The notes beneath the pieces are model-generated. The model was not told the DNA's origin. It was given only the letters and a program-made list of their open reading frames with translations, and did no database searches. A stretch of DNA of 64,000 nt from CAWIMX01 sp963837345. Lineage in GTDB: Bacteria; Acidobacteriota; Vicinamibacteria; Vicinamibacterales; CAVVIG01. Every line of letters begins with the position of its first letter. Within the stretch, counting starts at the first letter, position 1. Shown piece after piece: positions 8,404 to 17,973 of this stretch. Position numbers and translations under genes: made by a program. The stretch lies in assembly GCA_963837345.1 (NCBI GenBank), contig CAWIMX010000001.1, positions 2,728,001 through 2,792,000 of the forward strand, read 5' to 3'.

Positions 8404-10458
8404 CTATTGTCCGAGTTGCTCGATGACCCAGCGCTCGCCGCTGAGGATCATGGTCATCACTTGATCGCTTTCGCCCGTCTGCGTGCGATTGCCCGTGGTG
8501 ATCGTGTCGCGGCGGTGCAGTCGGACCGTCGCGCGGCCGCCCTGTCGCTCGAGGGCCACGATGGTCGCCTCGACCCGTTGCGACGACACGGCGCGGAACC
8601 CCTCCACGAGCCGACGCTCTTCGTCGGCCGTGAGATTCGGCTTGACGGCGCGGAAGAGCGCCAGATCCTTCGTTTCGATCGCGCGTGCGTAGCGGGCGAC
8701 CACCGCGCGGATCTCGGCCTCGGGGTCGACGGGCGGGGCCGGCGGCGCCGCGCTCGGCGGCCGGCTCGCGACCGCCGAGTTGGACGGAACAGGCGATGCG
8801 GCCCTTCCGGTCGCCTCGATCGGCGGCGGCGCCGGCAGAGAGGCCGGTGTGATCGGCTGCACGGCGGGCGCGCTGACCGGCTCGGTGCGCGCCGCTGAAG
8901 CGCTGGCGCTGTCCGATGAGGTCGGGGGCGGCGTCGGCGCCGGTGCCGGTGCAGAAACCGGCGCCGGCTGCCGCGCAGGCGGCGCCTCGGCCTGCGGCGA
9001 GCGCGCGGGCTCCGATCGGTTCAGTGTCCGCAGCCGAGCGAGCTCCGCCGACAGCTCCGAGAGCCTGGGCGCCGTCGGATCGATCGCCCGGGCGCGATCG
9101 AGCGCCACCGAGGCGCCGGCCGCATCCCGCGCGGACAATCGCCGATCGGCCTCCGCCAGATTCTCCTCGAGCGTGGCAATCGCCGTGCGAGCGGCTTCCC
9201 AGACTTCGGTCGCGCCCGGATCGCCCGGGGTGTCCTGGAGCAGACGTCCGGCCTGCGACAAGGCCGTCCGGAAGTCGCGACGCGCGAGGCTGGCGCGAGC
9301 GAGCGCGAGCGCCTGCTCGTGGTCGGCCGCCGGCGGCCCGTCGACGGCAGGCGAAGCCGGCGCCTGCGCGAGAGGCTCCGGAACGCCGGGACGTGCGACG
9401 AAGTACACGACCGACAGCGCGAGGATCGCGACGATGGCGACGGTCGCGATGCCGAGGCCCGGAATGCGCGCTCGGCTGGTCGGCCTGGGCGGCGTCACGC
9501 TCACATCCGCGGCGGGTTGGTGCGGGGTCGGGTCGTGGCGATCGGACAGCGGCGTCTGCAGCGTTCTGGCGCCGACGGCGACCACGCCGGACTGGCCCGA
9601 CTCGAGATCGCGCTTCAGGCGTTTGAGGTCGGCCCGCATGCCGGCGGCCGCCTGATAGCGGAGCTCGGGATCTTTCTCGAGACAGTTCGAGATGACTTCC
9701 TGGAGACGGAGCGGCAGGTCCGGGTTGAGGATGATTGGCGCGACGGGCGCCTTGTTCAGGATCGCCGACAGCACCACGGCCGACGTCTTGCCGGTGAACG
9801 GCCGGCGGCCCGTGGCGCACTCGTAGAGCACCACGCCCAGCGAGAAGAGATCGGTCCGGCCGTCGAGCGCCTCGCCGGTCGCCTGTTCGGGCGACATGTA
9901 GGCAATCGTGCCGAGCGCCATCCCGCCCGGCGTCAGCGGCTCGGTCGGGTCGTGCGTGCCGGCGTCCGTTCTCAAGCGTTCGGGCAGCGGCGAGACCTTG
10001 GCGACGCCGAAGTCGAGCACTTTCAGCTGGCCGCGCTCGGTGATGAACAGATTCGCGGGTTTGATGTCGCGGTGGACGATCCCCGCCATGTGAGCGGCGT
10101 CGAGGGCGTCGGCGGCCTGAATGCCCACGTCGAGGATCTGCGGCACCCGCATCGGTCCGGCGGCGAGCTTGTCGCGAAGCGTGTGCCCCCTGAGCAGCTC
10201 CATCGCGATGAAGGGCTGGCTCTCGTGCTCGTCGACGTCGTAAATGGTGCAGATGTTGGGATGGTTCAGCGCCGACGCGGCGCGGGCCTCGACCCGCAGC
10301 CGCTCGAGAGCCTGCGGATCGCGGGCGAGATCGTCGGGAACGAACTTCAGCGCGACGGGACGCCGCAGCCGGAGATCTTCGGCGGCGTACACGACGCCCA
10401 TTCCGCCGGCGCCCAGGCGGTCGATGACCCGGTAGTGGGAGATGGTCTGACCAATCAT
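8404..10458 (-). CDS. Transmembrane Ser/Thr protein kinase with extracytoplasmic NTF2-like tail
   Basis: A 684-residue Hanks-type kinase. The cytoplasmic N-terminal domain has glycine loop GAGGMG (16-21), Lys38, HRDIKPAN (129-136), DFG (149-151) and YMSPEQ. A single membrane helix follows at about 330-350. Outside are helical TPR-like segments (ALALARASLARRDFRTAL), a Pro/Ala-rich linker of about 100 residues, and a C-terminal domain of about 110 residues (AEIRAVVARYARAIETKDLALF to WVIEQLGQ) resembling SnoaL/DUF4440 folds. The start MIGQTISHYRV fits the family, so the longer frame from 10536 is not preferred. The downstream outer-membrane gene follows at 14 bases. What the tail senses is unknown. 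Confidence 0.92.
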   Translation of the reverse strand: MIGQTISHYRVIDRLGAGGMGVVYAAEDLRLRRPVALKFVPDDLARDPQALERLRVEARAASALNHPNICTIYDVDEHESQPFIAMELLRGHTLRDKLAAGPMRVPQILDVGIQAADALDAAHMAGIVHRDIKPANLFITERGQLKVLDFGVAKVSPLPERLRTDAGTHDPTEPLTPGGMALGTIAYMSPEQATGEALDGRTDLFSLGVVLYECATGRRPFTGKTSAVVLSAILNKAPVAPIILNPDLPLRLQEVISNCLEKDPELRYQAAAGMRADLKRLKRDLESGQSGVVAVGARTLQTPLSDRHDPTPHQPAADVSVTPPRPTSRARIPGLGIATVAIVAILALSVVYFVARPGVPEPLAQAPASPAVDGPPAADHEQALALARASLARRDFRTALSQAGRLLQDTPGDPGATEVWEAARTAIATLEENLAEADRRLSARDAAGASVALDRARAIDPTAPRLSELSAELARLRTLNRSEPARSPQAEAPPARQPAPVSAPAPAPTPPPTSSDSASASAARTEPVSAPAVQPITPASLPAPPPIEATGRAASPVPSNSAVASRPPSAAPPAPPVDPEAEIRAVVARYARAIETKDLALFRAVKPNLTADEERRLVEGFRAVSSQRVEATIVALERQGGRATVRLHRRDTITTGNRTQTGESDQVMTMILSGERWVIEQLGQ

Positions 10459-10568
10459 GTCGATTGCCGGGGTGCCAAGTCCACGGGTGGGAAACGCGGG
10501 CTCGCGCGACACACCCGCTGGCCGATTATCCCTCAAGGCCGGCGCTTGTCAACGGCGCGAACGGGACA

Positions 10569-10957
10569 TCAGCCGGCGCGGACGACCCGAAGGAGATCCG
10601 GCAGGGTGGGCCGCTTGCCGGTCATAAGGAGTGCATAGCGGAACACCTTGGCCGAGGCCCAGGCGGCCCCGAGCGACGTCGCGAGCAGGATGGCGATGCC
10701 GAGCCAGACCTCCCACAGCGGGGGCATCAGGATGTTCACCCGGGCCAGCATGACGAGGGGGGTGAAGAAGGGAACGAGGCTCAGCACGCGGGTGGCCATG
10801 GTGCTCGGATTGGACAGCACCGACAACGCAATCATCAGGCCGAACACCATCGGCAGGATCGCGATCAGCATCGACTGGCTCAGCTCCTCGGTGCTCGTGC
10901 ACGTGACGGCGATCGCCGCAAACATCACCGAGTAGAGGAGGTACCCCAGTGCGAAGA
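10569..10957 (-). pseudogene. ABC-2 type permease, C-terminal remnant
   Basis: About 128 codons survive of a NatB-like ABC-2 permease. The frame reads FFFALGYLLYSVMFAAIAV, then TSTEELSQSMLIAILPMVFGL, then a helix-rich end finishing in DLLRVVRAG and TGA. The family's N-terminal half, including its large soluble loop, is absent. Upstream the frame runs straight into the terminator hairpin of the TonB-dependent receptor gene (10961-10988), so the 5' part appears to have been replaced by that gene and its terminator. No start codon or ribosome site serves the fragment, so it is called non-functional. Confidence 0.7.
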
Positions 10958-10988
10958 AAAACGGCCGGGCGCCGAGGCGCCCGGCCGT
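10954..10988 (-). terminator. Rho-independent terminator of the TonB-dependent receptor gene
   Basis: A perfect inverted repeat with 13-base arms (ACGGCCGGGCGCC and its complement, separated by two bases) occupies 10961-10988. On the minus strand it is followed by TTTTCTTC. It sits just after the receptor stop codon at 10995. This is the clearest intrinsic terminator in the window. Its U-tract overlaps the start of the ABC-2 remnant. Confidence 0.88.
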
Positions 10989-10994
10989 GCGGTG

Positions 10995-13900
10995 CTAGAA
11001 CGTCAACCGGAAGCCGATCTGCGCGGTCGTCGGATCGTCGGAGACCACCGTCTGCAGGAACTGGCTCGACGAGCGGTTGCCGGTCGGGTTCCCGAAGTTG
11101 GCGTGGTTGGTGAGGTTGTAGATCTCGAGGAAGACGCCGGCCTGGTAGCGCTGGATCTGCCGGATGTACTGGACGCGGCCGTCGAGGATCAGCTTGTGCT
11201 GGCCGTCGATGCCGTTCCGTACGGCGTAGCCGCGTGAATCCACCGCCGACACGATCGGCATCGTGAGGTCGTCGACGCCCTGCTTGGGTCGGTCGTTGTT
11301 CGTGCCGTCGCCGTTGACGTCGGACCCCACCGTCTCGTTGATGGGATAGCCCGAGTAGGTGCGGAACACGAAGCCGGCGCCGATGCCCTTCCAGACATCG
11401 AAGTTGGCGCTGGAGGCGAAGGCGTGCGTGTTGTCGCGGTCGCATCGGCCGTAGTCGTACTCCGGATGCGCGTCCACGATGATCGCCGCTGTCGTCACGT
11501 CGTGGCACTTCGCGAACGTGTAGCTCACGCGTCCCGACCAGTGGTTCGAGAAGCGCTTTTCGAGCTCGACTTCGAGCGAGTTGTAGTCGCTGTTCAGCGC
11601 GTCGCCGAGCTCGCGCGTCTGCTCCTGGTTGAACTGCTGGAACGTCGTCGTCAGCGCCGCCGCCGGCAGCCCGAGCTGGTTGTTCGGATCGAAGACGTCC
11701 ACGCCGAGCCGGGTCACTTTGCCGTTGGCGCCGAGCGGACCCTCGTTGATGTCGATCACTGCGGTGTTGTCGCGCCCGCGGTTGCCGACGTAGTCGACCG
11801 AGATCGCCAGATCGCGAATCAGCTCGTGCTTGATGCCGACGCTGAATGCGTGCAGATATGCCATCCGCCGATCCCCGTCGATGATGGGCCCGGTGGTCGT
11901 GTTGTTGATGACGCCCCCGGCGAGCACCGAGTTGCGCAGCGTTTCGAGATACGACTGGCAGGCGGGGCTCATCACGGCTTCACCGGCCGTCGCGCTCGAC
12001 ACGGGGTTGAGACACGCGGTGGCGTTCGGATCACCCACCTTCACGGGATAGGTGCCGGTGATCGACGGCGAGGTGACCTGCGTGGTGTCGTACGCCAGCG
12101 TCGGCGCGATTACCGCGCGCTGCTCGAGCGTGATGAGAATCGGCAGCTGCTGATACTGGAAGACCTTCCCGTAGCCCCCGCGGACGAGGGTCCGGCCGTC
12201 GCCCCTGACGTCCCACGCGATGCCCACGCGAGGCCCGAGAGCGTCCTTGGTCTTCGGCGTGGCCTTCTGGTAGTCGTACCGCAGGCCGAGGTTCAGGGTG
12301 ACGTTGCCGGCGAGCGTCCACTTGTCCTGGGCATACATGCCCAGCCGGTGATCGATCACCCGGAACTCGGTACTGCCCCATGCTGATCTGGAACCGCCGG
12401 GGATACGTGGTCGGGTCGTTCACGTTGAACGGCGCGTTGGTCAGGAAGCTGTAGTTGCCGATGAAGTTCGCGGCCGTGCCCGACGGCAGGGCGCCGTCGC
12501 GCGTGAAGCCGACGCCGGCCTTGAAGGTGTGCTCGCCGTGCCAGCTCGGCTTGATCCACGTCACCGCGTCGTCGAAGGTGATGTCGCGGATCAGGTTCTG
12601 CGAGTAGTTGTTCCGTGGGCCGGCGTTGTAGTCGGCGTGCGAGTTCATCGAGCCGACACCGAACGGGTCGATGCCGTGGAAGCCCACGAACACCCAGCTC
12701 CCGTCGAAAAACGCCGACGTCGAATCGGTCTTGTCGAAGAGCACGGTGGGACCTTGCAGCAGGCCTTCGCGCACGTGGCCCACGCGCAGCTCGTTGGTCA
12801 TCCGCGGCGTCACGATCGACGTCAGGGCCGCGCTGAAGACCATGTCGCCCTGATCGTTCTCGTTCGTGGCGTTGTCGAGAATGCTCTTGTTGTTCTCGAT
12901 CGAGTCGCGCACGGTGAGGATGCGTTCACGCAGCCAGCTGAACTTGATCTGATGGTTGCTGCTCGCCTGGTAGTCGAACCGGATGAAGTGATTCGGCCCC
13001 GTGAAGTTGGTCGTCGTCGAGTAGGGCGTCGCCAGCGGGGCGGCGTCGGCCGGGAAGTTCAGGTTCGCCGCCTGGTTCTCGGCGTCGTACTCGAGGTTCC
13101 CGAAATAGAACAGCTTGTTCAGAACGATTGGCCCGCCGAGGCTCCCCCCGACGACGTTGCTGTGCGAATCGGGATTCGTCTCGCCGGCCTGCTTCAGGAA
13201 ATAGTCGGTCGCCTGGAGCTTGTTGCTCTGCCAGGTACTCGAACAGGCGCCCGTTCGTGCGGTTGGAGCCGCTCTTCGAGACGGTGTTCACCACGACGCC
13301 GGTCGAATCCGCCGTACTCGGCGTTGTACTGGTGCGTCTGCACCTGGTACTCGGCCATCGAGTCGAGCGTGATCCGGGCCTGCGTGCCCTGGCCGCCGCC
13401 GAGCCGGGAGTCGTTGTCGAACTGCCCGTCCACGAGGAAGAGGTTGTTGGCGGTCGCCTGACCGTTCGCGTTGAACTGGCCGCCCTCGAACGATCCGGGC
13501 TGCAACGAGGGAACGAGGCCCGGAATCGTCTGCATGAGGCTGAACTGGCTGCGGTTGGCGCTCGGCAGGTTGTCGATCTCGTTGGCCGAGATGTTCGTGC
13601 CGATCCGGCTCGAGGTCGCTTCGACCAGCGGTGACTGCGCGCTGACCGTCACGTTTTCCTGGACGCCCGCCAGGTTCATGGTGAACGTCAGCGACACCTC
13701 CTGCCCGACGGCCAGGACGACGCCCGTCTGCGTCACCGTCTGGAAGCCCGACAACTCCACTTTCACGGTATACGTGCCGGGAAGGAGCGTCGGAATCGCG
13801 AAGCGTCCGTCACCGCCGGTCACGGCGTCGCGCGACTGGTTCGTGGCTTCGTTGGTGACGGTCACGGTCGCACCGGGCAGGACCGCCTTGCCCTGATCGA

Positions 13901-14003
13901 ACACCGTACCGCTGACGTCGGTGCGTCCGCCCTGTGCGAAAGCGGAGTGCGTGAGCGCAAGAGCTGCGAGGAACGCGAGCACGGCAAGACGACTACGGAC
14001 CAT
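10995..14003 (-). pseudogene. TonB-dependent receptor with carboxypeptidase-regulatory domain, three frame breaks
   Basis: The joined frames give an outer-membrane receptor of about 1000 residues. In order: a signal peptide (MVRSRLAVLAFLAALALTHS then AFAQ), a carboxypeptidase-regulatory beta-sandwich (about 30-110), a plug domain (VTVSAQSPLVEATSSRIGT, NNLFLVDGQ, AEYQVQTHQYNAEYGG) and a long barrel ending in TAQIGFRLTF. Three single extra bases break it: near 13306 (GGA-T-TCGACC), near 13235 (TAC-C-TGGCAG) and in a run of four C at 12376-12379. Removing each restores smooth family sequence. They may be assembly errors or real decay. The ribosome site GGGAGG is strong. The substrate is unknown. 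Confidence 0.88.
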
Positions 14004-14018
14004 GTCTACCTCCCTCAG

Positions 14019-14039
14019 GCCAGCCGATCAGTGGCTGGC
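14019..14039. promoter_or_regulatory. Hairpin in the receptor gene leader
   Basis: GCCAGCC and its exact complement GGCTGGC, separated by seven bases, lie just upstream of the ribosome site of the TonB-dependent receptor gene. In the RNA this would form a seven-pair stem-loop next to the translation start. A role in translation control is inference only. Confidence 0.4.
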
Positions 14040-14195
14040 AGTGGACTGATGAATCCGCGGGTTATTCATCTTTCCGTTAACTTTCGAGAGGACGTTACAT
14101 GATTGCCGGGAGCCCTGTGCCACAGGAAATCGACAGAGAAGTATCTGACTTCTATAAGCTCCCGTTTGTCGGATTCCGTGGTCAGCCGGTGACGC

Positions 14196-16025
14196 TTATC
14201 GGTACTGGGCGGCCTGTATCCCGTACAACTCCGCATACGGTCCGCGCCTGGCCATCAGTTCGTCGTGCGTGCCGACTTCGACGAGGCGGGCGCCGTCGAG
14301 CACCACGATCAGATCGGCCATGCGGACAGTCGAGAAGCGGTGCGACACGAGGACGGTGATGCCGCCGTTGGCCTTGGCGGCCGCGTCGTGCGCGGCGGCC
14401 GCGTAGCGTTCGAACAGGGCGTGCTCGGTTTCGGCGTCGAGCGCCGCGGTTGGCTCGTCGAGCGCGACGAGCAGCGGGCGCTCGCGCATGAAGCCGCGGG
14501 CGAGCGCCAGCTTCTGCCACTGGCCGAAGGACACCTCGACGCCTCCGGGCCAGGTGGGTCCGAGCTGCGTGTCGAGCCCGGATCCGAGGCGCGCCACCAC
14601 ATCGTCGGCGCCGGCGCGGCCCACGGCCGCCGAGACCGCCTGGTCGTCGTCGAGACGCGGCACGTCGCCAAGGCCGACGGTGTGCCGCGCCCGGAACTCG
14701 AAGCGGAAGAAGTCCTGGAAGGCGCCGGCGAGGCGCGCGCGCCAGTCCGCGCCGGGCAGCCTCGCGAGCGGCGCGTCGTCGACGAAGATGGCGCCCGAGG
14801 TCGGCGCATACATCTTGGCCAGCAGCTTCACGAGGGTCGTCTTGCCGGCGCCGTTCTCGCCGACGATCGCCACGACGGCGCCGGCGGGCAGCAGGACCGA
14901 CACGTCGTCGAGCACGAGCCGCGACGTGCCGGGGTAGGCGAACGACACGTGATCGAGCAGAATCCCGCGACGGATCGCCGAAGGGGCCGGCAGGTCTTCG
15001 GCGGCGACAATCGCCGCCGCATAGTCTTCGAGCCAGGCCAGGCGCTGCGAGCCGTACATCCAGAAACCCCGAAGGAACCCCAGCTCGCTGACCGTCTGGC
15101 CGATGTACGCGGAGAGGCGTGAGCCGGCGGCGAGAACGAGGAGGACGTCGGCGGCGGGAACGCCGAGCCGCGCGACGAAGACGATCGCGCCGACGTAGCC
15201 GGCGCCGAAGATGGCCCACGCGGAGGAGTGCCACCACGCCGACACCCACCGGACGGCGCCGATCGGCTGATACCCGCGCTCCCAGGCGTCGCGCCGATCT
15301 CTCATCAGGCGTGGACCGATGCCGGTGACGCGCACCTCTTTGCCCGGCGCTGCGGTGGTGGCGATCGCAAAGAGGTGCCGCGCGAGCCGGTTCGGCTGGG
15401 CGCCGCGCTCCTGCGCCGCGCGCTCGGCCGTCGGCCGCCACGTCGACGTGTAGGCGGTCGGCAGCGCGAAGACGGCGAGCAGGACCAGCGCCGGATGCAC
15501 CGACATCAGGAGGCCGATGGTCACGATCAGGCGCAGGAGGCAGCCGAGCGTCGCGAACACCGACATGTACATGTGGTCGAGGACGAACACCTGGTCGCGG
15601 AGCATCGCGAGGCGATCGAGGTAGTCGGGCCGCTCGTGGTGCGCCAGCGTGGGAATCGAGGCCTGCAGCTCGGCGACGTGCGCTTCGAGCGCGATCGTCA
15701 CCTTGTCGCGGAACCGTCGCTGCACGCGCGTCGCCACCACGCCGATGAACCACGTGGCGGCCGCCAGGACGCCGAGCAGCACCGCGGTGCCGCGAATCAG
15801 GCCCGCGTCCTGCTCCACGACGCCGCGCCCCAGCCATGCCAGCCCCAGCGCGAAGAGGGCATCGGGCAGGGCGGCGAGCTGCGACAGCACGAACGCCGCG
15901 AGCATCAGCCATGGCTCGTGGCGGTAGCCGAGCTTGCAGAGGCGCCACATCGACTGGATCGCGGGCGGCAGGGGGCCGATCGGTTCGATCGGAACGGCGG
16001 CGGGCGCCTCAGCCGAGGACGTCAT
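14196..16025 (-). CDS. ABC exporter half-transporter, second subunit (VSFGQ signature)
   Basis: A 609-residue fused membrane/ATPase protein of the ABC-B exporter type. Five to six membrane helices fill residues 30-330. The ATPase domain follows with Walker A GENGAGKTT, a Q-loop in AGAFQDFFRF, signature VSFGQWQK in place of LSGGQ, Walker B LLVALDEPTAALD and switch SHRFSTV. The gene overlaps its upstream partner by 17 bases, so a heterodimer is likely. No peptidase domain is present. The cargo is unknown; the lack of a precursor peptide gene nearby argues against a dedicated bacteriocin exporter. Confidence 0.9.
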   Translation of the reverse strand: MTSSAEAPAAVPIEPIGPLPPAIQSMWRLCKLGYRHEPWLMLAAFVLSQLAALPDALFALGLAWLGRGVVEQDAGLIRGTAVLLGVLAAATWFIGVVATRVQRRFRDKVTIALEAHVAELQASIPTLAHHERPDYLDRLAMLRDQVFVLDHMYMSVFATLGCLLRLIVTIGLLMSVHPALVLLAVFALPTAYTSTWRPTAERAAQERGAQPNRLARHLFAIATTAAPGKEVRVTGIGPRLMRDRRDAWERGYQPIGAVRWVSAWWHSSAWAIFGAGYVGAIVFVARLGVPAADVLLVLAAGSRLSAYIGQTVSELGFLRGFWMYGSQRLAWLEDYAAAIVAAEDLPAPSAIRRGILLDHVSFAYPGTSRLVLDDVSVLLPAGAVVAIVGENGAGKTTLVKLLAKMYAPTSGAIFVDDAPLARLPGADWRARLAGAFQDFFRFEFRARHTVGLGDVPRLDDDQAVSAAVGRAGADDVVARLGSGLDTQLGPTWPGGVEVSFGQWQKLALARGFMRERPLLVALDEPTAALDAETEHALFERYAAAAHDAAAKANGGITVLVSHRFSTVRMADLIVVLDGARLVEVGTHDELMARRGPYAELYGIQAAQYR

Positions 16026-17820
16026 AGGTTGCCCCTTCCTCGTCCTCCGCGCCGCCGAAACGCTCGGCCTGCAGGTCGAACATGGTCCGGTACCGGCCGC
16101 GGAGCGCCATCAGCTCGTCGTGCGAGCCGAGCTCCACCACGCGGCCGTGCTCGAGCACGCAGATCCGGTCGGCCTGGCGCACGGTCGAGAAGCGATGCGA
16201 GATCAGGATCGTGGTGCACGCGCGCGTCGCCGCCAGCAGGCGCTCGAAGATCTCGGCCTCGCCGCGGACGTCGAGTTGCGCGGTCGGCTCGTCGAGCAGC
16301 ACGACGCCGGCGCCGGTCTCGACGGCGCAGAGCGCACGCGCCAGCGCGACGCGCTGCCACTGGCCGCCGGAGAGATCCGTGCCGCCGTCGTAGCCGCGCG
16401 CGAGCACGGTGTCGAGCGCCGCCAGCTGCGAGGCGCCCGCCAGTTCGAGCGCGCGCCGAATCGCCGCGTCAGACGCGCCGGCGGGGGCCACGTTGTCGCG
16501 CAGCGGCAGCTCGAAGCGGATGAAGTCCTGAAACACCGCCGCCAGCCGCCGCCGCCACGACTCGAGCTCGAACTGCCGGAGATCGACGCCGTCGATTTCG
16601 ATCGCCCCCGCCTGCGGGTCGTACAGCCGGCACAGCAACTTGGCGAGCGTTGTCTTGCCGGCGCCGTTCTGGCCGACGATGGCCAGCGACGAGCCGGCGG
16701 GAACCGTCAGGTCGAAGCCGTCGAGCACTGGCGCGGTGCCCGGCGGCGCGGATGGATAGGAGAAGGTGACGCCGCGGAACCTGATCTCGCGGGCGGGCGC
16801 GCCCGACGCTGACTGGATGCCCGACGGCAGCGCGCCTCTCGGTGCCATCGCGGGCTCGAGCCGCAGGACCGCCGCGACGGGCGCCGACGCGCCGTCGAGC
16901 GCCCAGTTGAGGCCTCCGAAAGCGATCATCGACGCGCCGATCGCCGCCTGGGCGTAGACGACGACCTGCTCCAGCGTGATGGTCCCTCGCATCGCCGCGT
17001 TGGCCATCGACCAGAAGACGATGATGTTGGCGGCCGACACGAGGAGGAGGCTCCAGGCCACGGGCTTTTCTCGCAGCCGCGTCGCCTGATACTGGAGGCG
17101 GTGCAGTGTGGTGCGGCGATCGATGAAGCGGTCGAGCGTCCAGCCCGCCAGGCCGAACACGCGCAGCTCCTTGGCCGGCGCCGGATCGACGGCGAGCCGA
17201 TACGCGTACTCCGCGTCGCGCTGCGCGGCCCGCACCTGCGGCGTCTGCCGGTCGTACCACACGGCGCTCTCGCGCAGGAACCAGTGCGTCGCGACCCACG
17301 CGCCGCCGAGCAGGATCGGCGCCCACCAGGCGTAGCCGAACAGCAGGAGCGCGCAGGCGAGGCCGCCGACCATTTGCGCGAGGCTGCCGGCGATGAAGTC
17401 GACGTCGATCGACAGTGGCGGGCCCGTCATCCCCAGGTCGAAGTCGCGCGCGACCGTGAGGTCGCTGGTGAGCTCCGGGTCCTCGAGGTGTCCCATGCCG
17501 GGCGGCGTGATGGTCGCCTGGGTAAGCCGGTCGTAGAGGAACGCGGCCGTCCGATCGCCGAGGTTGTTGCTCACGGCCTGATGGATCGGGTTGATCACCT
17601 GCATGAGCAGGAACGTGGCGCCGGCGAAGGCCAGCGGCGCGCCGAGGGCGTCGCCGCGCTGGACCGCGCCCACCAGCACGCCCATGGCCACGGCGAAGAC
17701 AGCCGGCGCCACGCCCCGGACGGCGAGCGCGGACCACCAGGCGGCGGCGAGGCGGCCGTCGGCCCGCGGAAGGACGGCGAAGAACTTCCATTCCTTGCGG
17801 TTCCGGAGCCGATCGAACAT
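16009..17820 (-). CDS. ABC exporter half-transporter, first subunit
   Basis: A 603-residue fused membrane/ATPase protein. The membrane domain (about 25-320) resembles that of the partner gene downstream. The ATPase has Walker A GQNGAGKTT, Q-loop AVFQDFIRFE, canonical signature LSGGQWQRVALARAL, Walker B GVVLLDEPTAQLD and SHRFSTVRQAD. Together with the downstream gene it forms an asymmetric pair in which only this subunit has the canonical signature. It starts with ATG at 17820 (MFDRLRNRKEW). The short upstream spacer also holds a forward promoter-like sequence for the gene at 17974. Confidence 0.9.
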   Translation of the reverse strand: MFDRLRNRKEWKFFAVLPRADGRLAAAWWSALAVRGVAPAVFAVAMGVLVGAVQRGDALGAPLAFAGATFLLMQVINPIHQAVSNNLGDRTAAFLYDRLTQATITPPGMGHLEDPELTSDLTVARDFDLGMTGPPLSIDVDFIAGSLAQMVGGLACALLLFGYAWWAPILLGGAWVATHWFLRESAVWYDRQTPQVRAAQRDAEYAYRLAVDPAPAKELRVFGLAGWTLDRFIDRRTTLHRLQYQATRLREKPVAWSLLLVSAANIIVFWSMANAAMRGTITLEQVVVYAQAAIGASMIAFGGLNWALDGASAPVAAVLRLEPAMAPRGALPSGIQSASGAPAREIRFRGVTFSYPSAPPGTAPVLDGFDLTVPAGSSLAIVGQNGAGKTTLAKLLCRLYDPQAGAIEIDGVDLRQFELESWRRRLAAVFQDFIRFELPLRDNVAPAGASDAAIRRALELAGASQLAALDTVLARGYDGGTDLSGGQWQRVALARALCAVETGAGVVLLDEPTAQLDVRGEAEIFERLLAATRACTTILISHRFSTVRQADRICVLEHGRVVELGSHDELMALRGRYRTMFDLQAERFGGAEDEEGATYDVLG

Positions 17821-17891
17821 GCGGGCATCCTACTACGGGGACGGGCGGTCTCCGGCCCGGCGCCGCGCCGGCCGAAGGCCGCCGCTCGTCC

Positions 17892-17922
17892 TTGACATAT
17901 GGTCACCTTTTACGACTAAATA
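17892..17922 (+). promoter_or_regulatory. Possible sigma-70 promoter for the ADOP permease gene
   Basis: A perfect -35 box TTGACA stands at 17892-17897. A weak -10 candidate TAAATA starts 19 bases later; CTAAAT one base earlier is an alternative. The start codon at 17974 is about 50 bases downstream. The AT-rich region around it stands out from the GC-rich background. The -10 assignment is uncertain. Confidence 0.45.
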
Positions 17923-17973
17923 GGCCGTCATTTTTTCTGCACCGATTTCCCGGTTGATACGTATAGGCAGGGT

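Noticed and set aside
14196..17820. Bacteriocin export system
   Set aside because: The exporter lacks a peptidase domain, and no precursor peptide or modifying enzyme gene lies near it.
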